Positions 17,785-27,073 of a stretch of DNA of 64,000 nt are shown here, piece after piece. The notes beneath the pieces are model-generated. The model ran no database searches and was not told the origin of the DNA. It saw only the letters and a list, made by a program, of their open reading frames with translations. How positions within the stretch are numbered: position 1 is the first letter of the stretch; every line of letters starts with the position of its first letter. The DNA is from Microbacterium pseudoresistens (GTDB lineage: Bacteria > Actinomycetota > Actinomycetes > Actinomycetales > Microbacteriaceae), in assembly GCF_013409745.1 (NCBI RefSeq), contig NZ_JACCBH010000001.1:124001-188000 (forward strand), read 5' to 3'. The translations under genes were made by a program, and so were the position numbers.

Positions 17785-19146
17785 TCAGCTGAGCTCGTCG
17801 CCCTCCAGCAGCTGGGTGACGAGTGCGGCGATCGCCGAACGCTCGGAGCGCTGCAGCGTCACGTGCCCGAACAGATCGTGGCCCTTCAGCGTCTCGATCA
17901 CGCTGGCGACGCCGTCGTGCCTGCCGACGCGGAGATTGTCGCGCTGCCCGACGTCGTGCGTCAGCACCACCCGCGAATTCTGCCCCATCCGGCTCAGCAC
18001 CGTCAGCAGCACATTGCGCTCCAGCGACTGCGCCTCATCCACGATGACGAAAGCATCGTGCAGGGAGCGCCCGCGGATGTGCGTGAGCGGAAGGACCTCG
18101 AGCATCCCGCGCTCGAGCACCTCGTCGATGACGTTGGTCGAGACGACCGAGCCCAGCGTGTCATAGACGGCCTGACCCCACGGGTTCATCTTCTCGCCCT
18201 GATCGCCGGGGAGGTATCCCAGCTCCTGCCCGCCGACGGCGAACAGCGGCCGGAAGACGATGATCTTCTTCTGCTGCTGCCGCTCGAGCACCGCCTCGAG
18301 CCCGGCGCAGAGGGCGAGCGCCGACTTGCCCGTGCCGGCACGACCGCCCAGCGAGACGATGCCGACCTCCGGATCCATGAGCAGGTCGATCGCGATCCGC
18401 TGCTCGGCGGAGCGGCCGTGCAGCCCGAAGACCTCCTTGTCGCCGCGAACGAGCGAGAACTCTCCGTCGCCGGTGACCCGACCCAGGGCCGAGCCCCGCT
18501 CGGAATGGATGATCAGACCGGTGTTGATCGGCAGGCCGAGCGCCTGCTCGCTGGTGCCGACCTCGCTCTCGTACAGATCACTCATCTCGTCGCCCGACAA
18601 CGCGAGCGGGGCGATCCCGGTCCATCCGGAGTCCACCGCCTGCTCGGCGAGGTATTCCTCGGCGCTGAGTCCGAGAGACGCGGCCTTGACCCGCATGGGA
18701 AGGTCCTTGGACACGATCGTGACATCTTGCCCGTCGCGCTGCAGCGTGGCCGCCGTGGCGAGGATGCGCGTGTCGTTGTCGCTGAGGCGGATGCCTGCGG
18801 GAAGGACCGAGACGTCGATGTTGCCGAGTTCGACGCGCAGCGTTCCGCCGTCGCCCACCTCCACGGGGAAGTCGAGCCGACCGTGCTCGATGCGCAGCTC
18901 GTCGAGATGCCGCAGCGCGCGTCGGGCGAAATAGCCCAGCTCCGGATCGTGGCGCTTCGCCTCGAGCTCGGAGATCACGACGACGGGCAGCACGATGGAG
19001 TGCTCCGCGAAGCGGAACAGCGCCTGCGGATCACTCAGCAGCACGGAGGTGTCGAGCACATATGTGCGAAGAGCCGTGTCATCCTGCGACACGGCTCCGG
19101 ACTCTGCGGCCTCTCGGGTGGGCTGCTGCGCTGAACGTGTGGTCAC
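17785..19146 (-). CDS. phoH: PhoH-like ATPase with PIN domain
   Basis: A 453-residue two-domain protein. The N-terminal PIN nuclease domain starts at [13 protein letters not shown] with [17 protein letters not shown] and [12 protein letters not shown] as further acidic motifs. The C-terminal PhoH helicase/ATPase has Walker [12 protein letters not shown] and Walker [15 protein letters not shown]. Mycobacterial PhoH2, with the same architecture, unwinds and cuts RNA; that role is by analogy. GTG 19146 follows GGGAGTGGATC. Confidence 0.93.
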   Translation of the reverse strand: MTTRSAQQPTREAAESGAVSQDDTALRTYVLDTSVLLSDPQALFRFAEHSIVLPVVVISELEAKRHDPELGYFARRALRHLDELRIEHGRLDFPVEVGDGGTLRVELGNIDVSVLPAGIRLSDNDTRILATAATLQRDGQDVTIVSKDLPMRVKAASLGLSAEEYLAEQAVDSGWTGIAPLALSGDEMSDLYESEVGTSEQALGLPINTGLIIHSERGSALGRVTGDGEFSLVRGDKEVFGLHGRSAEQRIAIDLLMDPEVGIVSLGGRAGTGKSALALCAGLEAVLERQQQKKIIVFRPLFAVGGQELGYLPGDQGEKMNPWGQAVYDTLGSVVSTNVIDEVLERGMLEVLPLTHIRGRSLHDAFVIVDEAQSLERNVLLTVLSRMGQNSRVVLTHDVGQRDNLRVGRHDGVASVIETLKGHDLFGHVTLQRSERSAIAALVTQLLEGDELS

Positions 19147-19344
19147 GATCCACTCCCGACCCCGGGATCACTCCCGGTTCATAACGAGTCGACCAGGGCC
19201 ACGAGTCGCGATCCTGAAGGCCGACTCGATCGGGCGCCGTGCCCGATGCACTGAACGTACGACTGCGCGGCGACCCCGGCGTGCTCCGACACGCGGCGAA
19301 CACGTTAAGAGCCGATGAATTGCCGGTGCGACGACGGCTGGTGC

Positions 19345-20127
19345 TCACTTGCCGAAGCGGCGGTCGCGATCGGCGTAGTCGCGGATGGCGCGCAGGAAGT
19401 CGACCTCGCGGAGATCGGGGCCGAGCGCCTCGACGAAGTAGAACTCGCTGTGGGCGCTCTGCCACAGCAGGAAGTCGCTGAGCCGCTGCTCACCGCTCGT
19501 GCGGATGACGAGATCCGGATCGGGCTGGCCGCCCGTGTACAGGTGCTCACCGATCATCTCCGGTGTCAGCTGCGAGGCGAGATCCTCCATCGTGCCGCCG
19601 GAGGCGTCGTGCTGCGCGATGATGCTGCGCACCGCGTCGACGATCTCGTTGCGCCCGCCGTAGCCGACGGCGAGGTTGACGTGCAGCCCGGTGTTGCCTG
19701 CCGTGCGCGCTTCGGCGTCGGCCAAGAGCCTGGCCAGCTCGTCGGGCAGGATCTCGGTGCGCCCCACGTGCTTGACCCGCCACGAGCGCGCGTGAGAGAG
19801 CGCGTCGGCGAGCTCTCCGATGATCTCGATCAGATCTGTGAGCTCGGCGGAGTCGCGCTTGCGCAGGTTGTCGGCCGAGAGCAGGTACAACGACACGACG
19901 CGGATGCCGAGGTCATCGCACCAGCCGAGGAACTCACGCATCTTGGCCGCACCCGCCCGATGCCCGTGCGCGGGCGATGCGAAGCCCAGCTGCCGTGCCC
20001 ATCGCCGGTTTCCGTCGATCATCATCGCCACATGGTGAGGCACGGTCGCCGGGTCGAGCCGGCGGCGCAGCCGACGGCTGTACAGCCGGTAGAGCGGACC
20101 GCTCCCCTGCTCCGACGCTGCATTCAC
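19345..20127 (-). CDS. uppS: Isoprenyl (undecaprenyl) diphosphate synthase
   Basis: A 260-residue cis-prenyltransferase that builds polyprenyl diphosphate carriers from IPP for cell-wall synthesis. Motifs: MMIDGNRRWARQLGF (catalytic Asp), LYLLSADNLRKR, NLAVGYGGRNEIVDAV and DLVIRTSGEQRLSDFLLWQSAHSEFYF. The frame is open 111 bases further upstream, but GTG 20127 gives the usual actinobacterial N-terminus and stands six bases after TACCGT, a leaderless layout. It is divergent from the HlyIII gene. IspH at 11-12 kb supplies its building blocks. Confidence 0.94.
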   Translation of the reverse strand: MNAASEQGSGPLYRLYSRRLRRRLDPATVPHHVAMMIDGNRRWARQLGFASPAHGHRAGAAKMREFLGWCDDLGIRVVSLYLLSADNLRKRDSAELTDLIEIIGELADALSHARSWRVKHVGRTEILPDELARLLADAEARTAGNTGLHVNLAVGYGGRNEIVDAVRSIIAQHDASGGTMEDLASQLTPEMIGEHLYTGGQPDPDLVIRTSGEQRLSDFLLWQSAHSEFYFVEALGPDLREVDFLRAIRDYADRDRRFGK

Positions 20128-20133
20128 ATCCCT

Positions 20134-20139
20134 ACGGTA
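20134..20139 (-). promoter_or_regulatory. Candidate -10 of uppS (TACCGT)
   Basis: Minus-strand TACCGT, spacer AGGGAT, GTG 20127. Confidence 0.5.
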
Positions 20140-20237
20140 TCGCGCAGCGCCGGCTCCACCGCGACGTTCCGACCATCGGTGCAAAGGTCGTCGTGGAGCG
20201 CACAGGTCATGTGCCATGCAAGGAATGCGCGAACGCA

Positions 20238-20243
20238 TACAGT
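20238..20243 (+). promoter_or_regulatory. Candidate -10 of the HlyIII gene (TACAGT)
   Basis: TACAGT, spacer GGGCGC, ATG 20250. Divergent from the uppS -10 about 100 bases away. Confidence 0.55.
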
Positions 20244-20249
20244 GGGCGC

Positions 20250-20987
20250 ATGAGCAGTGATACCCGGCCCGGCGGTCCCGATGTCCCGCAGCTGCCCCTG
20301 CTGGAGGCCGCCGCCGCCGATGCCGCAGTGGAGATACGTCCCACGTGGCGCGGCTGGATCCATGCCGGCACGTTCCCGGTGGCCATCGCGGCCGGGATCG
20401 TGCTCATCGTGCTCGCGCACGGCACGCCCGCCAAGTGGGCATCGGCGGTCTTCATGGCCAGCTCGTTGCTGCTGTTCGGCAATTCGGCGCTGTACCACCG
20501 ATTCGACTGGCGGCCGGCCGTCAAGGTCGTGCTCAAGCGCATCGACCACGCGAACATCCTGCTGCTGATCGCAGGCACGTACACGCCGATCGCCGTGCTC
20601 GCACTGCCCCCGCAGAAAGGCACGATCCTGCTGTGCCTGGTGTGGGGCGGGGCCGTGCTCGGCATCCTGTTCCGGGTGTTCTGGATCAACGCCCCGCGCT
20701 GGCTCTACGTCGCGCTCTACCTGCTGCTGGGCTGGGCCGCGGTCATGTACCTCGTCGACCTCGTCACCGCGAACATCGCCATGATGGTGCTCGTGTGCGC
20801 GGGCGGCCTGCTGTACACCTTCGGCGCGGTCGTCTACGCGATGAAGCGCCCCAACCCGTGGCCGGGACGCTTCGGCTTCCACGAGATCTTCCACGTGTGC
20901 ACCGTGCTGGCGTTCCTCTGCCACTGGACGGCGTGCCTGCTCATCGCGCTCAAGCCGCTGTCCCCCTCCCTCGGCATCCCGGGCTGA
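20250..20987 (+). CDS. Hemolysin III / PAQR-family membrane protein
   Basis: A 245-residue seven-helix protein of the HlyIII/TrhA (PAQR) family. The metal-site residues are visible: SALYHRFDW in the first conserved segment and HEIFHVCTVLAFLCHW near the end. Helices include FPVAIAAGIVLIVLAH, ILLLIAGTYTPIAVLAL and WLYVALYLLLGWAAVMYLV. The proline-rich N-terminus is cytoplasmic. The long upstream extension of the frame is antisense to uppS; ATG 20250 with its six-base -10 spacing is preferred. E. coli TrhA works in membrane-energetics homeostasis; hemolysis is not implied. An HlyIII gene near uppS is also known in mycobacteria. Confidence 0.9.
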   Translation: MSSDTRPGGPDVPQLPLLEAAAADAAVEIRPTWRGWIHAGTFPVAIAAGIVLIVLAHGTPAKWASAVFMASSLLLFGNSALYHRFDWRPAVKVVLKRIDHANILLLIAGTYTPIAVLALPPQKGTILLCLVWGGAVLGILFRVFWINAPRWLYVALYLLLGWAAVMYLVDLVTANIAMMVLVCAGGLLYTFGAVVYAMKRPNPWPGRFGFHEIFHVCTVLAFLCHWTACLLIALKPLSPSLGIPG

Positions 20988-21010
20988 CACTGGGAACCCG
21001 TGGAGGCGCG

Positions 21011-21952
21011 TCAGCCCTTGACGGCGCCCGAGACGAGTCCGCTCGTCATCCGCCCCTGCACGATGACGAAGAACACGATGACCGGAAGGGCGACGATCGT
21101 CGAGGCGGCCATCACCTGGGCCCAGTCGATCGCTTGGGTGGCGCTCTGCTGCACGAACCCGCGCAGCCACAGCGGGAGGGTCTTGTTGTTCTCCATGGTG
21201 ACCAGTGCGATGGTGAACTCGTTCCAGCACTGCAGGAAGGCGAAGACGCCCGAGGCGACGAGTCCGGGAGCCAGCAGCGGCAGGGTGATGCGGATGAAGG
21301 CCTGCGTGCGGCTGAGTCCGTCGATCATGGCGGCCTCTTCGAGCTCGGCGGGCACGCCGGCCACGAAGCCGCGCAGCATCCAGATCGTGAAGGGCACGAC
21401 GGCCGCGACGTAGAGGATGCTCAGACCGAGCACGTTGCTGAGCAGACCGAGCGTCGACATCATCTTGTACTGCGCGATGAACAGGCCCTCAGCCGGAAGC
21501 ATCTGGATGAGCAGGATCGTGACGATGAAGCCCACGCGGCCGCGGAACTTGAACCGACTGATCGCCACCGAGGCGAGGAATGCGCAGACCAGGCACACCG
21601 CGACCGACAGCAGCGTGACGGTGACGCTGACGCCCAGTGCGGAGAAGAACGCCGGAGTGAGCACGCGCTCGAAGTTGATGAACGAGCCGCCGATCGGCAC
21701 GAAGGTCGGCGTGGCCGATTCGAGGTCGGCGGTGGACAGCATGGACGAGTTGATCATCCAGTACACCGGGAACGCCCAGAACGCGGCGAGGACCAGCGCG
21801 AGGATGCTCCACAGCCATACCGAGAGGCGGAACCGTCGGCGGCGCCGCGGGATCCGGTGCGACGCCGCCGCGGCGTGGGTGACGGACGCTGTCGTGCGCG
21901 GGACGGACGACGCGGCCGTGGTCGGTGATGCATGGGCGGTGACGGTCATCAT
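21011..21952 (-). CDS. Sugar ABC permease (MalG type), system 1
   Basis: A 313-residue permease with a ~50-residue polar N-terminus, then six helices (LWSILALVLAAFWAFPVYWMIN first). The EAA loop ELEEAAMIDGLSRTQAFIRITLPLLAPG docks the ATPase. Third gene of the operon SBP-MalF-MalG. ATG 21952 overlaps the preceding stop. No ATPase gene is present, so a shared MsiK-like ATPase from elsewhere must energise it, as is usual for actinobacterial CUT1 systems. Substrate unknown. Confidence 0.9.
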   Translation of the reverse strand: MMTVTAHASPTTAASSVPRTTASVTHAAAASHRIPRRRRRFRLSVWLWSILALVLAAFWAFPVYWMINSSMLSTADLESATPTFVPIGGSFINFERVLTPAFFSALGVSVTVTLLSVAVCLVCAFLASVAISRFKFRGRVGFIVTILLIQMLPAEGLFIAQYKMMSTLGLLSNVLGLSILYVAAVVPFTIWMLRGFVAGVPAELEEAAMIDGLSRTQAFIRITLPLLAPGLVASGVFAFLQCWNEFTIALVTMENNKTLPLWLRGFVQQSATQAIDWAQVMAASTIVALPVIVFFVIVQGRMTSGLVSGAVKG

Positions 21953-22899
21953 CGGGCCTCTTCCTTGACGAGACTGCGCACATAGAACCAGCTGATGGCG
22001 ATGGTGAGCGCGAGCACGAAGATCGACATCGCCGCTCCCCCGCCGTAGTCGAATCCGGCCACGCCGGTCTTGTAGATGTAGGTGCCGAGCAGGTCGTAGT
22101 CGGTGGACTTGGGGCCGGCATCCTGCAGCAGGGTGATCTGGGCGAACACGCGGAGGTCCCAGATGAGGTTGAGCAGCAGCACGATCGCGATGATCGGCTT
22201 GAGAACCGGGAAGATGATGAAGCGGAAGCGCTGCCAGGCTCCGGCGCCGTCGAGCTGCGAGGCCTCGACGACCTCGCCGTTGACCTGGGTGAGGCCCGCG
22301 TAGGCCGAGAAGGCGACGAAGGGCACCGACATCCACGTCACGATGAGCCCCGCGACGAGGAAGAACAGCACCGGTGTGGTGCCGATCCAGTTGAAGCCCG
22401 TCATGTCGACGCCGGGAATCAGACTGAGCAGGTAGTTGATGACGCCGCTGCGGCGGTCGAAGAGCCAGATCCAGACGGTCATGGCGGCGATCACCGGCAT
22501 GGCCCAGGCCAGCAGCAGCGCGATCTGGAGGATGAGCCGCACGGCTCCGGGGACCTTGCTCATGAGCAGCGCAAGGAGCACTCCGATGACGATCGTGATG
22601 ACCGCCGTGATGATGCAGAAGGCGATGGAGCGGAAGGCGACGCCCCAGAAGGTGGAGTTGGTGGCGATCGCGATGTAGTTGTCGAACCAGACGAAGTCGG
22701 GGGCCTTGCCCCCGAGCTGCTGCATCGCCCCGTACTTCTGGAACGAGGTGACGACCTGCCAGATGACCGGGTAGCCCATGCCGAGCAGGAGCACGGCGAC
22801 GGATGCGGAGATCAGCAGGTACGGCGCCCACGAGCGCCGGCGAGGCGACGCGGCCTCCGCGCGGGTGCGGGAGGTCGTGGCTGTCACGGTCGAGGTCAT
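21949..22899 (-). CDS. Sugar ABC permease (MalF type), system 1
   Basis: A 316-residue permease partnering the MalG-type protein. Polar N-terminus with Arg-rich stretch, six helices (YLLISASVAVLLLGMGYPVIW first, AMSIFVLALTIAISWFYV last). EAA loop VVEASQLDGAGAWQRFRFIIFPVLKP. ATG 22899 follows AAGGTGAATCC; upstream extension of the frame lacks a ribosome site and family alignment. Overlaps the next gene by four bases. Confidence 0.9.
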   Translation of the reverse strand: MTSTVTATTSRTRAEAASPRRRSWAPYLLISASVAVLLLGMGYPVIWQVVTSFQKYGAMQQLGGKAPDFVWFDNYIAIATNSTFWGVAFRSIAFCIITAVITIVIGVLLALLMSKVPGAVRLILQIALLLAWAMPVIAAMTVWIWLFDRRSGVINYLLSLIPGVDMTGFNWIGTTPVLFFLVAGLIVTWMSVPFVAFSAYAGLTQVNGEVVEASQLDGAGAWQRFRFIIFPVLKPIIAIVLLLNLIWDLRVFAQITLLQDAGPKSTDYDLLGTYIYKTGVAGFDYGGGAAMSIFVLALTIAISWFYVRSLVKEEAR

Positions 22900-22970
22900 G
22901 GATTCACCTTTGCATCCTCTGGTGGGGAGACGAGACGGGGGCGGGCTGACGCCCGCCCCCGTCCAGTGCA

Positions 22971-24290
22971 TCAGCCGTTGATGATGGCGTCGATCTTCTT
23001 GTCGTACTCGGCGGCCAGGGCGGTGACGTCGCCGCCCTCCGCGATCTTGCCGAAGAACTCCTCGAGGATCTTCTGGCCCTCGACTGCCGCCCAGCCCGGG
23101 GCCGCCGGGGTGAGCTTGGAGCCCAGTGCCGAGTCGATCAGCGCGGTGGCGAACTGGTCATCGCCGAGCGACGACACGAAGTCGGTGTTCGCCGGGCCGA
23201 GGCCGTTCTTGCCGAGCAGTTCCTGGTACTCGTCGGAGAAGATGATGCGCAGCAGCTCCTTGGCACCGGCCTGCTTCTCGCTCTTGGCCGAGATGGCGAC
23301 ATTCGAGCCACCGGCGAAGACCGGGGCGACCTCGCCCTCCTTGACGCCGGGGAGCGGGAAGACGCCGAACACGTCGTCGTTCCACTCGCGGACCTCGGCA
23401 CCCTCGTCGTTGTCACCGGTGTAGTCACCCACCGACCAGTGCGCCCAGCCGGGTGCGATGATCGTCGCCGCCGTCGGGGCCGCGCCGTTCTTGTCGTTGT
23501 TGATGTTGACCCACGGCGTGGAGTCGTCTTCGGTCGACGGAGCGTTCGAGGCGTTCTCGAAGAGGTCCTGGAACTGCTCCAGGCCCGTGATGCTCTTGTC
23601 GTCCGACAGCGTGGAGACCCACTTGTCGCCGTCCTTCTTGGCGAGCTCGCCGCCGTTGGCGAAGATCCAGGAAACGCCGTTGCGCCAGTCCTGGCCGCCG
23701 ATGTAGAAACCGGACTGGCTGTCGGTGCGCAGCTTCTTGACGTCCTCGTTGAACTCGGCAAGGGTCTTGGGCTGCTCGAGGCCGGCGGCCTCCCAGATGT
23801 CCTTGCGGTAGGTGATGTAGCGCGAACCGAAGTAGTACGGCAGGGCGTACTGCTTGCCGTCGACCGTGCCGACGTCGACGAACGACTGCAGCAGCTTGTC
23901 GCCGCCGAGGTCCTTGTAGATGCCGCTCAGGTCGGCGAAGGCGCCCGCGGTGGTGAAGGTCGGCGACCAGGTGTTGCCGATCTCGGTGACGTCCGGCGTG
24001 TTCTTCGCGTCGGGCAGCTGGTTGCTGAGCTTGGTGAGTGCGTCGCTCCAGTCCTGCTGCTCGATGGTCAGCTTGCCGCCGGTGGCCTCCTTGTACTGGT
24101 CGACCAGGTACTGGCGGGCCTCGTCGGGAGTGTCGCCGCCCATGACCCAGAACGTGATGTCCTGGCCCTTGGCGCCTTCGGTGTCGAACCCGCTGGCGTC
24201 GCCGCCGCCCGATGCGCCGGCGGTGCTGCAGCCGGCGAGGGTGATTGCCGCGATCCCAGCGATCGCGACGGCTCCGAGCTTCCTGTTCAT
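22971..24290 (-). CDS. Sugar-binding lipoprotein, ABC system 1
   Basis: A 439-residue extracellular solute-binding protein (family 1). The signal MNRKLGAVAIAGIAAITLAG precedes lipid-Cys21. The mature part has DITFWVMGGDTPDEARQYLVDQYKEATGGKLTIEQQDW, EIGNTWSPTFTTAGAFADL, YALPYYFGSRYITYRKDIWEAAGL and VFAGGSNVAISAKSEKQAGAKELL, all typical of CUT1 receptors. ATG 24290 follows AGAGAAGA. It heads the operon, and its upstream region carries a ROK-like operator. Likely an oligosaccharide or glycoside ligand; which one cannot be told. Confidence 0.92.
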   Translation of the reverse strand: MNRKLGAVAIAGIAAITLAGCSTAGASGGGDASGFDTEGAKGQDITFWVMGGDTPDEARQYLVDQYKEATGGKLTIEQQDWSDALTKLSNQLPDAKNTPDVTEIGNTWSPTFTTAGAFADLSGIYKDLGGDKLLQSFVDVGTVDGKQYALPYYFGSRYITYRKDIWEAAGLEQPKTLAEFNEDVKKLRTDSQSGFYIGGQDWRNGVSWIFANGGELAKKDGDKWVSTLSDDKSITGLEQFQDLFENASNAPSTEDDSTPWVNINNDKNGAAPTAATIIAPGWAHWSVGDYTGDNDEGAEVREWNDDVFGVFPLPGVKEGEVAPVFAGGSNVAISAKSEKQAGAKELLRIIFSDEYQELLGKNGLGPANTDFVSSLGDDQFATALIDSALGSKLTPAAPGWAAVEGQKILEEFFGKIAEGGDVTALAAEYDKKIDAIING

Positions 24291-24397
24291 TCTTCTCTGC
24301 CTCTCGGTTTCCCCGGCTTCCATGCCGGAGGTGTGCTGTCGGATTGAGAACCGCACGTCATCGTGTTCTCGCGGTTCGGTTCGTGTCGATGTTTTTG

Positions 24398-24418
24398 TTA
24401 GTACAGCTGACGAACTAA
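24398..24418. promoter_or_regulatory. ROK-like operator TTAGT-N11-ACTAA
   Basis: A 21-base interrupted palindrome in an AT-rich patch upstream of sugar operon 1. TTAGT/ACTAA half-sites are characteristic of ROK-family (XylR/NagC-type) repressors. No ROK gene is in the window. Confidence 0.45.
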
Positions 24419-24457
24419 TCCTATGCAAGCCGTTTTACCGAACCGTTATCAACGACG

Positions 24458-24484
24458 GACGACCCGGAACGGATCCGGGTCGTC
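24458..24484. terminator. Hairpin between the 24.5 kb small gene and sugar operon 1
   Basis: An 11-base perfect stem (24458-24468 with 24474-24484) and a five-base loop, just past the stop of the minus-strand small membrane gene. It has no long T-run, so factor-independence is uncertain. Confidence 0.6.
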
Positions 24485-24506
24485 GAAGGCAGGGGAACAA
24501 GGGGCG

Positions 24507-24767
24507 CTACGACTTCGGCCCGGCTTCATCCGCGTCGCTGTCGGGAGCCGATGCCGCCTGCTCCTCGGCGTCCAGTTCGGCGCGCACCTCTTCGCGGTAG
24601 CGCACGCGGCGCACTCGGCGCAGCATGTCCCAGATCAGCAAGCCGACCACGACGACGAGCACCGCCACGATCGCGAAGCCCACGGGGCCGGGCGTGACGA
24701 GCTCGGGATCGACCGTGGGGGTGGGAGTCGGCGTCGCCGCGGCAGCTCGTACGAGGAGCTCGATCAT
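24507..24767 (-). CDS. Small single-pass membrane protein
   Basis: An 86-residue protein: a short extracytoplasmic segment with a TPTPTPTVDPE stretch, one helix (VGFAIVAVLVVVVGLLIWDML), then a basic patch RRVRRVRYREEVRAELDAEE and an acidic tail. ATG 24767 follows GGGAGGCGGATAC; an in-frame ATG 21 bases upstream lacks a ribosome site. It sits divergent from DUF4307/greA where mycobacteria keep the mycothiol amidase mca (from memory). It resembles small conserved actinobacterial membrane proteins of unknown function. Confidence 0.7.
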   Translation of the reverse strand: MIELLVRAAAATPTPTPTVDPELVTPGPVGFAIVAVLVVVVGLLIWDMLRRVRRVRYREEVRAELDAEEQAASAPDSDADEAGPKS

Positions 24768-24831
24768 GTATCCGCCTCCCGGCATCACGCGTTAACCTGG
24801 AACTCCAGCCTAACGATCGGAAGACGCCCCC

Positions 24832-25230
24832 GTGACGATGCCCGTGACGACCCCCGCCGAACTCGACGAGCGGTACGGGCGCACCGGTTCGAAGCGCGTC
24901 CCGTGGATCGTCGGCGGCGCCCTCGCCGTCGCCGTCGTGGGCGTGGCCGGATGGATGACCGTGCGCTCGGCGATGGACGACGTCGACATCACCGGAACCG
25001 GGTACCGGGTGATCGACGAGCACTCCGTCACGGTCGACTTCCAGATCACCGCCCCTCGCGACCGAGACGTGCACTGCATCGTCGAGGCGCAGGACGAGGA
25101 GTTCGGCGTCGTGGGATGGAAGGTCGTGGAGTACCCGGCATCGGCCGACCACGCCCGCGCCTTCTCGGAGACCGTGCCCACCGTCGCGCTCGCGACGACG
25201 GGTTTGGTGAACTCATGCTGGGTCGCCTAA
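24832..25230 (+). CDS. DUF4307 membrane protein
   Basis: A 132-residue protein: N-terminal LDERYGRTGSKRVPW, one helix (IVGGALAVAVVGVAGWMTV), and an external beta-rich domain with HSVTVDFQITAPRDRDVHCIVEAQDEEFGVVGWK. This is the DUF4307 pattern, whose genes usually precede greA in actinobacteria, as here. GTG 24832 has GGAAG upstream. A hairpin separates it from greA. Confidence 0.85.
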   Translation: MTMPVTTPAELDERYGRTGSKRVPWIVGGALAVAVVGVAGWMTVRSAMDDVDITGTGYRVIDEHSVTVDFQITAPRDRDVHCIVEAQDEEFGVVGWKVVEYPASADHARAFSETVPTVALATTGLVNSCWVA

Positions 25231-25248
25231 ACTCGGTCTGAAGAAGTC

Positions 25249-25274
25249 GACGCCCCGGCAGGTGCCGGGGCGTC
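25249..25274 (+). terminator. Hairpin between DUF4307 and greA
   Basis: GACGCCCCGG pairs with CCGGGGCGTC around a six-base loop, followed by TTGG. A short T-tract makes it a partial terminator or attenuator before greA. Confidence 0.65.
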
Positions 25275-25329
25275 TTGGCATATCCCGGCCAGGATGCCGG
25301 ATCGCCCTCGTCTCATAAGGAGTATCGCC

Positions 25330-25818
25330 GTGCCGAACGACGCTCAGGTCCCCTTCCTCACCCAGGAGGCGTACGACCGCCTCGTCGCCGAGCTGGAGAA
25401 CCTCTCCACCGTCGGTCGAGAAGAGATCGCCAAGCGCATCGAGGCCGCGCGCGAAGAGGGCGACCTCAAGGAGAACGGCGGTTACCACGCCGCCAAGGAC
25501 GAGCAGGGCAAGCAGGAGGCGCGCATCCGCACCCTCGAGCAGCTGCTGAAGACCGCCAAGGTCGGCGAGGCCCCCGCGAGCCGCGGCGTCGTCGAGCCGG
25601 GCACGGTCGTCACCGCGATCGTCGCCGGCGGCGAGGAGACCTTCCTGCTCGGCAGTCGCGAGATCGCCGGCGGCACCGACCTCGACGTCTACAGCGAGGC
25701 CAGCCCGCTGGGGACGGCCATCCAGGGCCTCAAGGTCGGCGAGAAGACCTCGTACGAGGCGCCCAACGGCCGCTCCATCCCGGTCGAGATCGTCAAGGTC
25801 GACACCTTCACGGGCTGA
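25330..25818 (+). CDS. greA: Transcription elongation factor GreA
   Basis: A 162-residue factor that rescues backtracked RNA polymerase by stimulating transcript cleavage. The N-terminal coiled coil carries the tip acids in AAREEGDLKENGGYHAAKDEQG. The C-terminal FKBP-like domain has SPLGTAIQGLKVGEKTSYEAPNGRSIPVEIVKV. GTG 25330 follows AAGGAGTATCGCC; 12 in-frame upstream codons lack a ribosome site. Converges with ilvA. Confidence 0.96.
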   Translation: MPNDAQVPFLTQEAYDRLVAELENLSTVGREEIAKRIEAAREEGDLKENGGYHAAKDEQGKQEARIRTLEQLLKTAKVGEAPASRGVVEPGTVVTAIVAGGEETFLLGSREIAGGTDLDVYSEASPLGTAIQGLKVGEKTSYEAPNGRSIPVEIVKVDTFTG

Positions 25819-25837
25819 CCGCCCGCGGCATGACGGC

Positions 25838-27073
25838 CTAATCCGGAACGACGACCGGCTCGAAGCCGGCGTCGCGCAGCGTCTGCAGCGTCAGCTCGGA
25901 GTGCTCGACGCCGCGCGTCTCGACGCTGAGCTCGAGGATCACATCGCTGATCTGAAGGCCGTGGCCGTGCCGCGTGTGCATCGCCTCGATGACGTTCGCG
26001 CCCGCCTGCGAGATGAGGGCGGACACGCGCGCGAGCTGCCCGGGGCGATCCGGAAGCGGGATGCGGATCGTCAGGTAGCGTCCGGATGCGGCAAGGCCGT
26101 GGGAGACCACCCGCTGCAGCAGGAGCGGATCGATGTTGCCCCCAGAGAGAACCGAGACGGTCGTGCCCGTGTCGGAGACCTTGCCCGCGAGGATCGCGGC
26201 CGTGCCCACGGCTCCGGCAGGCTCGACGACGACCTTCGCCTGCTCCAGCAGCACGAGGATGGCGCGGGCGATGTCGTCGTCCGTGACGGTGATGACCTCG
26301 TCGACGAGTTCCTGAACGATCTCGAACGGCACTCCCCCGGGCTGCGCCACGAGGATCCCGTCGGCGATCGTGGGCTGCGTGGTGATCTCCACCGGGTGTC
26401 CAGCGGCCAGCGACACCGGCATGGCAGCGGCGTTCTCGGCCTGCACGCCGACGATCCGCACCTCGCGGCCCCGGGCAGCGGCAGCAGCCTTGACCGCCGT
26501 CGCCACCCCGGCGATGAGCCCTCCCCCGCCGATGCCGATGAGCACCGTGTCGACGTCGGGCACATCGTCGACGATCTCGAGCCCCAGCGTCCCCTGCCCG
26601 ATCACGATGTCGCGGTGGTCGAAGGGATGGATGAGCACGGCGCCCGTGCGCTCGGCGAACTCGTCGGCGAGGCGCAGCGACGTCGCCACCGTCTCGCCCT
26701 CCAGCACCACCTCGGCGCCGTACCCGCGCGTGGCGAGGAGCTTGGGCACGGGAACCCCGATCGGCATGAAGATCGTGGCCGGGATGCCCAGCGCCTGGGC
26801 CGCCAGTGCGACGCCCTGGGCGTGGTTTCCGGCCGACGCCGCGACGACGCCGCGGGCGCGCTCCTCGGCGGTGAGGCGGGACAATCGATGCGCCGCACCG
26901 CGGATCTTGAAGGAGCCCGTGCGCTGGAGGTTCTCCATCTTCAGCAGCACGGGTGATCCCAGCGCCTCCGACAGTGCGCGCGAAGGCAGCATCGGCGAGT
27001 GCATCACGACGTCGGCGAGTCCGCGTGCGGCCTGCTCGATCTCCTCCAGTGCCGGTATCGCGTCTCGCGTCAT
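25838..27073 (-). CDS. ilvA: Threonine ammonia-lyase with ACT domain
   Basis: A 411-residue PLP enzyme converting threonine to 2-oxobutanoate and ammonia, the entry to isoleucine synthesis. PLP lysine in GSFKIRGAAHRL, phosphate loop GGGGLIAGVATAVKA, and ASAGNHAQGVALAA. The single ACT-like C-terminus (LTIRIPLPDRPGQLARVSALISQAGANVIEAMHTRHGHG) is shorter than the two-domain E. coli IlvA, matching the TdcB-like/actinobacterial type. ATG 27073 overlaps the upstream gene stop by four bases. Allosteric effector uncertain. Confidence 0.93.
   Translation of the reverse strand: MTRDAIPALEEIEQAARGLADVVMHSPMLPSRALSEALGSPVLLKMENLQRTGSFKIRGAAHRLSRLTAEERARGVVAASAGNHAQGVALAAQALGIPATIFMPIGVPVPKLLATRGYGAEVVLEGETVATSLRLADEFAERTGAVLIHPFDHRDIVIGQGTLGLEIVDDVPDVDTVLIGIGGGGLIAGVATAVKAAAAARGREVRIVGVQAENAAAMPVSLAAGHPVEITTQPTIADGILVAQPGGVPFEIVQELVDEVITVTDDDIARAILVLLEQAKVVVEPAGAVGTAAILAGKVSDTGTTVSVLSGGNIDPLLLQRVVSHGLAASGRYLTIRIPLPDRPGQLARVSALISQAGANVIEAMHTRHGHGLQISDVILELSVETRGVEHSELTLQTLRDAGFEPVVVPD

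Noticed and set aside
24795..24810. CTGGA-N2-TCCAG inverted repeat before DUF4307
   Set aside because: Only five-base arms and no neighbouring promoter feature; expected by chance in GC-rich sequence.
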